The notes under the pieces: generated by a model | What the model saw: the letters and a program-made list of their open reading frames with translations, nothing else | The model's database searches: none | What the model was told of the DNA's origin: nothing | Part shown: in pieces, positions 24,856 to 34,040 of the stretch | How positions within the stretch are numbered: position 1 is the first letter of the stretch | How the letters are laid out: every line of letters begins with the position of its first letter | Position numbers and translations under genes: made by a program | DNA from: Bacteriovorax stolpii | Lineage (GTDB): Bacteria > Bdellovibrionota > UBA1018 | Direction of reading: 5' to 3' | Length of the DNA: 34,110 nucleotides | Assembly: GCA_945860415.1 (NCBI GenBank) | Contig: CAMAQA010000027.1 | Coordinates: forward strand, 1 to 34,110

Positions 24856-26396
24856 GAACGCACCCCTTCACGACGCGCCACCTGGCGCCAGGCGCCGCCC
24901 GTGCTCATCTGGCCATCCGGCGCTGAATCGGCCTCGAGCTCTTCGATGAGCTGATAAAGTGAAACGGCAACAGCCGCCTCAGGCGAAAGCCCCACCCCGG
25001 CCGAAGGCACCTCCGCGGTCAGTTCCGGATGGGCGCCAATCAGATCCGTGGAGGTGTCGCCCTCCAGCACGGCAGGAAGCCTGGAAAGGCGCTTCAGGAA
25101 GGACAGATTCGTGCGAAGCGAGCCGACGGCCGTACCGTCCGTCTTCTTCGGCGGCTCCACGCGCGTCTCATCCAAAGCGACACGCATGCGGCCAATGGCC
25201 TCCTCACGCGTCGGAGCCCAGACGACGATCTTGGCGATCATCGGATCGTAATTCACGCTCACTTCGCCCGGCCCCGTGAACGCCGTATCCACTCGCGTGA
25301 ACGGCCCATAGGGAAGCGAGATCGAACCGATCGGTCCCGGTGCCGGCAGGAAGTGATGAGGATCTTCGGCATAAAGACGCACTTCGATCGCGCTTCCACG
25401 GCGCTTCGGGATTGCAGGCAGGGTCAGCTCGCCAGTGGCCAGCAGCAGCTGCCATGCCACGAGGTCCACACCAGTCACGAGCTCCGTCACCGGGTGCTCG
25501 ACCTGAAGACGCGTATTCATCTCGAGGAAGTAGAAATTCCCCTCTTCGTCCACGATGAACTCGAACGTGCCCGCACCCGCATACTTCACGTGCGAAGCGA
25601 TTCGCACGGCTGCATCGCACATCTTTTCGCGAGTCGCCGGAAAGCGCTCGAGAATCGGCGAAGGCGATTCTTCCCAGACCTTCTGGTGGCGACGCTGGAT
25701 CGAGCACTCGCGCTCACCAAGATGAATCGCGCCCCCCTTGCCATCGCCGAATACCTGGATCTCCACATGGTGGGGCTTCAGAACCAGCTTCTCGACATAC
25801 ATCGAGCCGTCACCGAAGGCGCCCAGCGCCTCGCGCGAAGCACCCTCGAGGGCTGCGGCCACTTCCTTCTCGGTGTCCACGCGGCGCATCCCCTTGCCGC
25901 CACCGCCCGCGGTGGCCTTCAGAAGGATCGGAAATCCGACCTTGCGGCCGAACTCGATCGCTTCTTCAGGCGATTTCACGGCGCCCTTGGAGCCGGGCAC
26001 GCCCGGCACACCGACGGCGCTGACCGTATTGCGGGCGGTAATCTTGTCGCCCATGGCCCGCATGCTGTCGGCCGAGGGCCCGACGAACACGAGTCCCGCC
26101 TTCTGACAGGCCTCGACGAAATGCGGGCGCTCACTCAGGAATCCGTAGCCGGGATGCACAAAGCGGGCACCGGTCTTCTTCGCGGCAGCGATGACCTTTT
26201 CCACGTTCAGATAGCTCTCGGCGGGAGCGGATCCCCCGAGGAAGATCGCCTGGTCACACGCTTTCACGTGCTCCGAAAAACGGTCCGCCTCCGAATAGAC
26301 GGCAACCGTCGGAAAGCCCAGGAGCTTTGCGGTTCGCGCTACGCGAATGGCGATTTCACCACGATTGGCAATGAGAACAGGTTCGCGATTTTTCAT
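24852..26396 (-). CDS. Biotin carboxylase subunit of acyl-/propionyl-CoA carboxylase
   Basis: 514 residues from the ATG at 26396, preferred over a GTG seven codons earlier because GAGAGG lies just upstream. Family features in order are PVLIANRGEIAIRVARTAKLLG at the N-terminus, VHPGYGFLSER, the ATP-grasp glycine loop GGGGKGM (about 164-170), ERECSIQRRHQKVWEESPS, and FLEMNTRLQVEHPVTELVTGVDLVAWQL. It carboxylates biotin on the carrier protein encoded next, using ATP and bicarbonate. The tail beyond about residue 440 is longer and less conserved than in AccC, and resembles PccA without its biotin domain. Confidence 0.93.
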   Translation of the reverse strand: MKNREPVLIANRGEIAIRVARTAKLLGFPTVAVYSEADRFSEHVKACDQAIFLGGSAPAESYLNVEKVIAAAKKTGARFVHPGYGFLSERPHFVEACQKAGLVFVGPSADSMRAMGDKITARNTVSAVGVPGVPGSKGAVKSPEEAIEFGRKVGFPILLKATAGGGGKGMRRVDTEKEVAAALEGASREALGAFGDGSMYVEKLVLKPHHVEIQVFGDGKGGAIHLGERECSIQRRHQKVWEESPSPILERFPATREKMCDAAVRIASHVKYAGAGTFEFIVDEEGNFYFLEMNTRLQVEHPVTELVTGVDLVAWQLLLATGELTLPAIPKRRGSAIEVRLYAEDPHHFLPAPGPIGSISLPYGPFTRVDTAFTGPGEVSVNYDPMIAKIVVWAPTREEAIGRMRVALDETRVEPPKKTDGTAVGSLRTNLSFLKRLSRLPAVLEGDTSTDLIGAHPELTAEVPSAGVGLSPEAAVAVSLYQLIEELEADSAPDGQMSTGGAWRQVARREGVRS

Positions 26397-26413
26397 CTGG
26401 ACGCCTCTCTCAC

Positions 26414-27979
<1,566 letters not shown>

Positions 27980-28047
27980 AGGTCGCCGAATACCCCAATT
28001 CCGAGGGGAGCGGCAACCACGTAAGACCCTGTTCTAGAAAATCAAAT

Positions 28048-28086
28048 GGGCGGAATGGGTTGGTAAAACCAACTTCCATCCCGCCC
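28048..28086 (-). terminator. Two-tier hairpin between the sigma-54 activator and pccB
   Basis: Outer arms GGGCGGAATGG and CCATCCCGCCC pair except for one mismatch position (a G-U pair on the minus-strand RNA). Inside, GTTGGT and ACCAAC pair perfectly around a short A-rich loop. On the minus strand the stem is followed by ATTTGATTTTCTAG, a weak T-rich tract, so it probably terminates the activator transcript about 50 bases past its stop. It could also lie in the pccB leader and act as a regulatory hairpin. Confidence 0.6.
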
Positions 28087-28135
28087 GATGGGCCGCCCAG
28101 GGCCCGAATTCACACCCCCTGAAGGGCGTGCGAAA

Positions 28136-29710
28136 CTAAGCAGCGCCCTGACGCGCGAGCTTGCGCTTGTCGAGGCCGTATTTGTCGACTTTCATGATCA
28201 GGCCGGCACGCGAGATGCCGAGTTCCTTGGCGAGCCTGGACTTGTTCCAGTTCGTCCGCCTCAAGCCTTCCTTGATCATGGTCTTCTCGAGTTCCTCGAG
28301 TGCGTCCTTGAGCTTGCCCGCCACGCGCACGCCCTGGACCTTCGAGCTTTCGCCCCAGTCGCGGATGCGCTGCGAGAGCAGCTCCGCCGGCATCCGAGGC
28401 TCTTCTCCGCTCAACACCAGCACGCGCTCGACCTCGTTCTCGAGCTCACGAATGTTGCCCGGCCATGGATAATCGTAAATCTTCTCCATCGCGCGTTTGG
28501 CGAAGCTCTTGAGCTCAATGCCCTTCTCCTTGCAGCCGCGCGCCATGAAGTGATCCACCAGCACCGGAATGTCTTCCTTGCGATCGCGCAACGCCGGAAC
28601 GGTGATATTGATGACGTTGATGCGGTAGTAGAGATCTTCTCGGAACGTACCGAGCTCGATCATCTCCTTGAGGTCCTTATTCGTGGCCGCCACGACGCGG
28701 ACATCGACCTTGCGCTGCTCGGTTCCGCCGACCGGAATCAGCGTCCCCTCCTGGAGGACGCGCAGGAGCTTCACCTGCATGGTAGGCGACATGTCGCCAA
28801 TTTCGTCGAGGAACAGGGTTCCCTTGTCAGCGGCCTCGAAAAGACCCTTCTTGTCTCGGATCGCGCCCGTGAATGCGCCCTTGATGTGACCAAAGAGCTC
28901 GCTATCGAGCAGGTTTTCGTTGAAGGCCGAGCAGTTCACCGTGACGAACTGACCGTCCTTGCGACCCGAATTGAAGTGAATCGCACGCGCGATGAGTTCC
29001 TTGCCGGTACCGTTCTCGCCGTTGATCAAAACCGTCGATTCGGAAGCGCGGATCTTGTCGAGAAGCGAGTAGAGGTCCTGCATCGGCTTCGACTTGCCGA
29101 TCATCGAGTCGTAGCTATAGCGGGTGCCCAGCTGCGAATTGAGGGCATTGATGCGCTCCTCTCGTTTCGAGATCTCGGTGTGGAACGCCACGATTTCCTG
29201 CGCGACAAGATCCACGAGCTCGTGGAAGTACTTCTTCTCGGCGACAGTCAGGATCTTCAGGCCGGAAACCGCCTGATCAAAAAGCCCCGGATCGAATCCG
29301 AGCTGAACTGCCGTGGCCTTAGCCTGTTCGCGAGCCTCTGCGCTCACGGCGCGCTCGGTGTAGCAGAACGCATACACCGACCCCAAAAACTCCTGGTCGA
29401 CGGCAATTCGAGAAACGACCACCTGTTCGCAACCGACAGGACCCTGCTCGGAAAACGAGGGACGATCGCCGCGAAAGACCTTTTCGTTCATCTCGGCAGC
29501 ATGCTGGAAGATGAGCTCGCGCCCTTTTTCACGGGGCAGGAGCACCGCACTCAGCGGATTCTTGAAGTCACGATTCTTATCGAGCGAATCGTAGTTCCGT
29601 ACTTGGCCTCGCTCATCGACGAAAAAGATGTCGGTCTGGAACCAGAGCGACATCATGCTCTGGAGCTTTCGGATGACGTGAATGTGCCGCAGTTCTTCCC
29701 AATTGATCAT
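28136..29710 (-). CDS. Sigma-54 dependent transcriptional activator (NtrC family) with an unusual sensor domain
   Basis: 524 residues. The central AAA+ domain (about 200-435) has Walker A GENGTGKE (231-238), the sigma-54 contact loop GAFTGA (278-283) and Walker B GTLFLDEIGD (297-306). A Fis-type helix-turn-helix closes the protein (about 480-515, NWNKSRLAKELGISRAGLIMKVDKYGL). The N-terminal 180 residues are not a receiver domain. They look like a PocR/GAF-type ligand sensor, with FFVDERGQVRNY and an aromatic and Cys-containing core (GCEQVVVSRIAVDQEFLGSVYAFCY), joined to the AAA+ domain by a helical segment. AGGAGAGG is the binding site. It sits upstream of the propionyl-CoA operon on the same strand and may control it, but no -24/-12 sigma-54 promoter was found before pccB. 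Confidence 0.92.
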   Translation of the reverse strand: MINWEELRHIHVIRKLQSMMSLWFQTDIFFVDERGQVRNYDSLDKNRDFKNPLSAVLLPREKGRELIFQHAAEMNEKVFRGDRPSFSEQGPVGCEQVVVSRIAVDQEFLGSVYAFCYTERAVSAEAREQAKATAVQLGFDPGLFDQAVSGLKILTVAEKKYFHELVDLVAQEIVAFHTEISKREERINALNSQLGTRYSYDSMIGKSKPMQDLYSLLDKIRASESTVLINGENGTGKELIARAIHFNSGRKDGQFVTVNCSAFNENLLDSELFGHIKGAFTGAIRDKKGLFEAADKGTLFLDEIGDMSPTMQVKLLRVLQEGTLIPVGGTEQRKVDVRVVAATNKDLKEMIELGTFREDLYYRINVINITVPALRDRKEDIPVLVDHFMARGCKEKGIELKSFAKRAMEKIYDYPWPGNIRELENEVERVLVLSGEEPRMPAELLSQRIRDWGESSKVQGVRVAGKLKDALEELEKTMIKEGLRRTNWNKSRLAKELGISRAGLIMKVDKYGLDKRKLARQGAA

Positions 29711-29776
29711 GGTGATTGCCTCTCCTGAACTGTATCGGATAATTTTAGTCAGGAATTGAGCCGGAAGTTCAATTTC

Positions 29777-29808
29777 TTGACATCACTGTCCAAAATCCTA
29801 TCATGTCA
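29777..29808 (+). promoter_or_regulatory. Promoter-like hexamers overlapping an inverted repeat
   Basis: TTGACA (29777-29782) and TATCAT (29799-29804) are 16 bases apart on the plus strand. TGACAT/ATGTCA (29778-29783 and 29803-29808) form an inverted repeat around them. On the plus strand a transcript from here would run antisense to the thioredoxin gene. Alternatively the repeat is an operator about 70 bases before the sigma-54 activator gene. Its function cannot be decided from sequence. Confidence 0.35.
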
Positions 29809-29859
29809 GGCACTTAGACACCCCGCGGAGTGATGCCTTGGACCGGCCCGATTCCGCAC

Positions 29860-30414
29860 TCAGCCCGAACCAGGAAGGAGCTCCGACAGGGAATCCCAGT
29901 CCTGCGGGCCGACCCACTTCTTCTGGATTCGACCTTCCGCGTTAACCCAGTAGCTCTCCGGGTACATGAAGCTGCCAAAAGCTTCCGCAACCCGCGAACT
30001 CGCGTCCAGCAGGACGACAAAGTTCGGCGGGAGCGCATCTCCAGTCGGCAGGGCGGCCTTCACCTTCTGCCAGTCGGCATCCGTCGAAATGGCAAGCACC
30101 GTCCAGCCTTTTGCCTGCATTTTTGCAGCAAAACTGATGACATGGGGCAGTTCGGGAATACAGGGAGGACACCAGCTTGCCCAGAAATGGATCAGGACCG
30201 GTTTGCCACGAAACGAGGCCAGCTCGACCCTCTTGCCCCCCAGAGACTCAAGCGAAATACCGGGGGCCACAGCGAGCTCAGACTTCGCAGTGCCGGAACC
30301 GCCCTCTGGCACTGATGGTGCGCGATCGCGCTGGGTGCACGCACTCCCGTGCATCATCAGCATGAAACCGAACGCCAAAAACGTGACTCCCTGCAACCGC
30401 CGCCTGATCGTCAT
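29860..30414 (-). CDS. TlpA-like thioredoxin-fold lipoprotein
   Basis: 184 residues from the ATG at 30414. The frame stays open upstream to 31413, but that part lies antisense to the HNH gene and is not real. The N-terminus (basic MTIRRR, a hydrophobic stretch, GSAC with Cys26) is a plausible lipoprotein signal, though the lipobox is poor at -3. The thioredoxin-like redox domain (about 50-182) has the active site WCPPC (81-85) after PVLIHFWAS, as in TlpA/ResA/DsbE proteins that reduce exported thiols, for example in cytochrome c maturation. It is followed after 149 bp by the sigma-54 activator on the same strand. Confidence 0.9.
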   Translation of the reverse strand: MTIRRRLQGVTFLAFGFMLMMHGSACTQRDRAPSVPEGGSGTAKSELAVAPGISLESLGGKRVELASFRGKPVLIHFWASWCPPCIPELPHVISFAAKMQAKGWTVLAISTDADWQKVKAALPTGDALPPNFVVLLDASSRVAEAFGSFMYPESYWVNAEGRIQKKWVGPQDWDSLSELLPGSG

Positions 30415-30459
30415 GATGTCCAATCTCTTAACATGTCGCGAGCGGCCACTGGAGCGGGA

Positions 30460-30495
30460 TTGCAGCATTCCGGGGTATTTATTTATACTAGTTCC
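30460..30495 (+). promoter_or_regulatory. Promoter of the HNH gene, probably giving a leaderless mRNA
   Basis: TTGCAG (30460-30465) and TATACT (30484-30489) are 18 bases apart. TATACT ends six bases before the ATG at 30496, so the expected transcription start falls on or next to the start codon. No Shine-Dalgarno sequence is visible in the preceding 20 bases. This spacing is the known arrangement of leaderless genes (TANNNT six to seven bases before ATG). Confidence 0.6.
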
Positions 30496-31083
30496 ATGGG
30501 ACATGCCCTCGTCCTGAACGCATCCTTCGAGCCCCTCCACATCGTCTCGTGGCAACGAGCCCTCCAGCTTTTGTTCCAAGGAAAAGTGGAGGTCATTGAA
30601 GAGAGTGATCAGGAGGTACGGACAGTACGCCTGACCATCCGGGTGCCCGCCGTCCTGCGACTTCTCACCTACGTTCCATTGACTCGAAAGAAGCAGGTCA
30701 TCCGCTTCTCGCGATTGAATGTGTTTATTCGCGACCAGTACGTCTGCCAGTACTGCGGCAGTAAATTTCCAAAGACCCAGCTCACGCTGGATCACGTTCT
30801 TCCGGTCGTCCAGGGCGGAGGAAAGTCGTGGGAGAATATCGTCACGGCCTGCAAGCCCTGCAACCAGCGCAAAGGCGGTCGCACTCCGGCCCAGTCGCAG
30901 ATGCACCTGATCCGAAAGCCGAAGCGCCCTGATTGGCTGCCCTCGGCCAGCATGCAGATCGGCATTTCGCTTACTCCCGAACGATGGAAATTGTACCTGA
31001 AGCTCGGAAACTCCGGCCCTGAAGGCGACACCGAACCGCTGCTCCGGGATGACCGGCGTCCACCGCCAAAAAAATCCCGCTGA
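30496..31083 (+). CDS. HNH endonuclease family protein
   Basis: 195 residues from the ATG at 30496. The N-terminal half (ALVLNASFEPLHIVSWQRALQLLFQGKVEVIEE) is a conserved module of a widespread family of HNH proteins. The HNH domain (about 79-128) has two zinc-type pairs, C84-x2-C87 and C119-x2-C122, with catalytic His100 (LDH) and Asn114 (WENIV) between them. The C-terminal tail is basic. The cellular role of this family is not established; some annotations call it a 5-methylcytosine-type nuclease. It is divergent from the thioredoxin gene, 81 bp apart, and is followed after 59 bp by the sigma factor gene. Confidence 0.9.
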   Translation: MGHALVLNASFEPLHIVSWQRALQLLFQGKVEVIEESDQEVRTVRLTIRVPAVLRLLTYVPLTRKKQVIRFSRLNVFIRDQYVCQYCGSKFPKTQLTLDHVLPVVQGGGKSWENIVTACKPCNQRKGGRTPAQSQMHLIRKPKRPDWLPSASMQIGISLTPERWKLYLKLGNSGPEGDTEPLLRDDRRPPPKKSR

Positions 31084-31142
31084 TCGTCGGATCGCGTTCC
31101 CTCGTGGACTGCCATCGCACCTCGTAGGAGAATGAAGACTCC

Positions 31143-31676
31143 GTGCGCAAGATCTGGCCAAAAAGCAAACAGAAGCCCCCCGCGCGCCCCACGGCGCGAC
31201 GCTCACTCGCATCCGCGGAGCTGAATCGGAATTTCGGCGACCTCGTGTACGACCTCTTCTATTCGGTGCTCTGGAACCACAAGGGCGCGCGAGCTCTCTA
31301 CCTACAGCTCTGGCGACAGCTGGACCGCGAAATCGGCGACGGCAAATCCGAATTTCAGAAGCATTCCCGGGCATGGGTCCTTCAGAGCGCGATCGAGCTG
31401 CTGGTCCGCTCACATGAAAAGCATGGCCGCGCCCTGAGCCCCTCCGAGCAGGTGATGCTGGATGCGAACCTGAACATCCCGGCTCGTCTTCGTCAGTTCG
31501 ACTCCTACCTTCACAAGCTGAATGTCCAGGATCAGATACTGCTCCTGCTCCGCGACAAGTACGGCCTTCCTTATGCGGAAGTGGCGTCCTCGCTCCGCAT
31601 GCCGGAGGGCTCTCTTAGAATCAAGCACCAGCAGGCCCTGAGATCTCTCGAGGAATGGTTATGGGATCGGACCTGA
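31143..31676 (+). CDS. ECF-like sigma-70 family sigma factor
   Basis: 177 residues starting at GTG; AGGAG lies 12 bases upstream, longer than ideal, and no other in-frame start exists before an upstream stop. A basic tail precedes a sigma region 2-like segment (about 30-70, FGDLVYDLFYSVLWNHKGARALYLQLWRQL). The C-terminal region 4 (about 125-172) reads LNVQDQILLLLRDKYGLPYAEVASSLRMPEGSLRIKHQQALRSLEEWL, a clear sigma helix-turn-helix. Region 2 is divergent, so promoter specificity cannot be guessed. The anti-sigma gene overlaps its end by 16 bases, the usual arrangement. Confidence 0.85.
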   Translation: MRKIWPKSKQKPPARPTARRSLASAELNRNFGDLVYDLFYSVLWNHKGARALYLQLWRQLDREIGDGKSEFQKHSRAWVLQSAIELLVRSHEKHGRALSPSEQVMLDANLNIPARLRQFDSYLHKLNVQDQILLLLRDKYGLPYAEVASSLRMPEGSLRIKHQQALRSLEEWLWDRT

Positions 31677-32578
31677 GCTGTTTCGACTGGAGCAACCTTG
31701 CGGCCGAGTACCTCGACGGCTCACTTGCGCCCGGAATGAAACGACGCGCTGATGACCATCTGGTCGAGTGCCGAGAGTGCTCCGAGAGGCACCAGCACTA
31801 CCGCCTGATCCTGGAGTCGCTGCGATCGCTTCCCCGCACGCCCACGCCCAGCGAATTGCAGCATGAGCTCGAGTCGCAGGCACCACGCCTGGCTCTGACT
31901 TCCGCCTCGCCCCTCTTCAAAGTCTGGAAGGCGTCCCTCCAGTCGATCTTGAAATCTCCTCGCACCGCCTCTGTGGGTGCCGCAATTGTCGCTGGCCTGG
32001 CGTTGCTCGGAGCACTGCCGAAAATTCGCAGCTTCTACGAGCAGCGGATCCAGCAGCGACTGGATTCGAGCAACTTCGCCGAGCTCCCAATCACCGGCCA
32101 GACGCCTCTGACCAGCGAGGAGTCGATCGACGAGTTCATCAGTGAAGACGTCGATGAGGATGAGGATGCGGGCGGCAACCTGGTCGAAGCATCGCTCCAG
32201 GATGGAACCATGAAAAAGGCCTCTGCGCCCCAGGTCTGGCGATTCATCCTCAGGTCCGACAGTCCGCAAGAAATGCGAGCCAGAATTCATCGAAGCCTGA
32301 TGGATGCTCGGGCACTCCCCAGCTCGCGCTTCATGAACGGGTTTGCGGCTCCGGGCGGAATCCAGTTCGATGCGTTCGTTCCTACGGAAAATATCGAACG
32401 CCTGAGAGAACAGCTCGCCACATTGGTCGATCAGAAGGGTGCGCCCGCAATGTCCGCTCCGGATTCAGAATCCGAGGGTCCCTACCCCACGAGTCCGTTC
32501 ACCTGGTACAAGAACAAATCCAAGCGACCGCTACCTGCCGGAGCGGCGCGCGTCATTGTTTGGATTTCATTGATTTAA
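31661..32578 (+). CDS. Membrane-bound zinc-finger anti-sigma factor
   Basis: 305 residues from the ATG at 31661, which has AGGA six bases upstream; the ATG two codons earlier touches that AGGA. The N-terminal region shows the H-x3-C-x2-C zinc anti-sigma motif (DDHLVECREC) and binds the sigma factor encoded just upstream in known pairs of this type. One membrane segment (about 101-120, TASVGAAIVAGLALLGALP) separates it from a periplasmic part of about 185 residues. That part contains a very acidic stretch (EESIDEFISEDVDEDEDAGG) and a mixed domain of unknown type. The periplasmic part is probably the signal receiver. Pairing rests on overlap and motif. Confidence 0.87.
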   Translation: MGSDLSCFDWSNLAAEYLDGSLAPGMKRRADDHLVECRECSERHQHYRLILESLRSLPRTPTPSELQHELESQAPRLALTSASPLFKVWKASLQSILKSPRTASVGAAIVAGLALLGALPKIRSFYEQRIQQRLDSSNFAELPITGQTPLTSEESIDEFISEDVDEDEDAGGNLVEASLQDGTMKKASAPQVWRFILRSDSPQEMRARIHRSLMDARALPSSRFMNGFAAPGGIQFDAFVPTENIERLREQLATLVDQKGAPAMSAPDSESEGPYPTSPFTWYKNKSKRPLPAGAARVIVWISLI

Positions 32579-32603
32579 AGCGCCCGCCACGACCACCAGG
32601 GCG

Positions 32604-33860
32604 TCACCTCCCAGCATTACCGTGGAAGTAGAAATCAGCGTACTTCCGAATTTCAACGATGATCTCTGAGAGGTCTCTTTCCTCTTCCGGAGACGTGCCC
32701 GGCCCTTTTGAGCTCCGGTCAACAAATAGCCTTACAGTATACTCCGTGAATTCACGGCCTTTCTTTTCCTTAAATTTCTTATCGATGGCACGAACCATTG
32801 AGTCCCGCGCCCTGTTGAATGCATCGCGTTTTTCTTCGGTGACGACATCACCCAGAACCTCCGATGGAATCTCCAATGGAATCTCTCGGAATGCCTGCTT
32901 TTTCTCCTCTTCGCATCGGGCACGGGCCGCCTCGAATGCCGGCACATCTGGAACAATTGTCCCTGTTTTTGGATCCGTCACCACACGCGGTAGCTTTTCT
33001 CCAGTGGGCTGACTGGGATAGCGCTCCACGAATTCGACTTTGGCGTACTCATCCCGAGAAGGACATTTTGGAATGCTGTTCCACCATTTCACGAGGGCCT
33101 CGTCGGCATCCGCCCGCTGCTGATCCGTTTTGCCGGAATAACTCGAGGCCCTTTCGTCAATTTTACGCTGAGCAATTTGCCCCAGCCTTTTCACCACGGG
33201 ATCGATCGCTTCCAGCGCCGGGTGGAATGGAAAATCCGGATAGAGCGTCAGATTCTTCGACCGAAGAAGCGACGGATTCTTAAGAAGCTTCTCCGTATTG
33301 CGCGGCATCTGGAGCCCCTTGGGGTCCCGAAGGGCAGCCGGACCAGTGAGCTCGAGCATCGTCCTATAATTTTTGAGCAACACCGATCCATTGGTTTCCA
33401 TGGCGCGAGCCATCGCACGAAGATAGCTCCCCAGGCAGCGATCACCATCTCGATTCCACCCTTTATCCGCAGGAATCTTGTCGAACGAAATATTTTGCGC
33501 CCTGCAGTAAACCTTGAGGTTCCTCTTCAGAACATCGAGGGACGCCCGACGATGCTCCTCGGTCGCCAGGCTCTCTGGATCAAGCGACTGCCGGGCACCA
33601 ATGAGTCGCATCGAGAGCTGACTCATGTACTCCGTCTGAAGCGTCAGGACGTCGTTGGCCCTTCCGTAAAGGCAAGCCTGTCCACAGCCTCCCAGAGAGC
33701 CTGACATCGTGAGCTCAGGATTGGAAAATTGGATCTCCACTCCACCAGGCCCGGCCCCCCGATGACCTTGAGGGTCTTCAGATGAAGCGGCCGCAACCAC
33801 TGCCGATGCTAAAACGAGTAGTCCCGCAACCCAGCTCATCCGAGGGCGATTGCCATTCAT
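32604..33860 (-). CDS. Secreted protein of unknown function
   Basis: 418 residues with a signal peptide (hydrophobic 8-24, cut near AAA). The mature part is charged and largely helical. It has four to six cysteines, among them CGQAC near residues 59-63, VYC, RC and PKC, compatible with disulfides in the periplasm. No known domain is recognised. The DNA is visibly more AT-rich than the neighbouring genes, with codons such as AAA, ATT and TTT used often, so it may be acquired. It converges with the anti-sigma gene (25 bp gap) and its start lies 104 bases from the group II intron end. A TACACT box six bases before the ATG suggests a leaderless mRNA. Confidence 0.82.
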   Translation of the reverse strand: MNGNRPRMSWVAGLLVLASAVVAAASSEDPQGHRGAGPGGVEIQFSNPELTMSGSLGGCGQACLYGRANDVLTLQTEYMSQLSMRLIGARQSLDPESLATEEHRRASLDVLKRNLKVYCRAQNISFDKIPADKGWNRDGDRCLGSYLRAMARAMETNGSVLLKNYRTMLELTGPAALRDPKGLQMPRNTEKLLKNPSLLRSKNLTLYPDFPFHPALEAIDPVVKRLGQIAQRKIDERASSYSGKTDQQRADADEALVKWWNSIPKCPSRDEYAKVEFVERYPSQPTGEKLPRVVTDPKTGTIVPDVPAFEAARARCEEEKKQAFREIPLEIPSEVLGDVVTEEKRDAFNRARDSMVRAIDKKFKEKKGREFTEYTVRLFVDRSSKGPGTSPEEERDLSEIIVEIRKYADFYFHGNAGR

Positions 33861-33866
33861 GAATCC

Positions 33867-33872
33867 AGTGTA
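33867..33872 (-). promoter_or_regulatory. Possible -10 box six bases before the ATG of the secreted-protein gene
   Basis: On the minus strand TACACT ends six bases before the ATG at 33860, the same geometry as at the HNH gene. No Shine-Dalgarno sequence is seen. The region upstream is a run of eight T residues, and no good -35 box was found. Confidence 0.4.
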
Positions 33873-34006
33873 ACAAACCCAAAAAAAACGACAGCCCCGA
33901 AGCCCACCTCAACGGAGCCCCCATGCACAAACCTCAAATGGAAGGCCTCTAAACGACCCCAGAATCGGGTAGGAGGGGCGGCACAGTAGCCGCCCCGTCC
34001 TCCCAC

Positions 34007-34040
34007 ACCACCGGACGTACGGTTCCGTATCCGGCGGTTC
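34007..34040 (-). ncRNA. Group II intron domain V
   Basis: The minus strand reads GAACCGCCGGATACGG and continues to CCGGTGGT, folding into a lower helix of about nine pairs (with one G-U), a CG bulge, an upper helix of about four pairs and a small loop. This is the most conserved catalytic piece of group II introns; the CGC triad points to class IIC rather than the AGC of other classes. Confidence 0.8.

Noticed and set aside
27980..28047. Sigma-54 promoter before pccB
   Set aside because: No pair of GG and GC elements at the right distance; the closest match, TGGTTGCC, is not convincing.
28088..29728. Long open frame on the plus strand opposite the sigma-54 activator
   Set aside because: It is the antisense shadow of a gene with full AAA+ motifs; its translation is rich in Arg, His and Leu and has no family features.
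30415..31413. Upstream extension of the thioredoxin lipoprotein frame
   Set aside because: It runs antisense to the HNH and sigma factor genes and has no signal or family pattern; the lipoprotein signal begins at 30414.
33861..33963. Intrinsic terminator ending in the eight-T run between intron and secreted-protein gene
   Set aside because: The bases before the T-run are G-rich without a complementary C-rich arm, so no stem forms.
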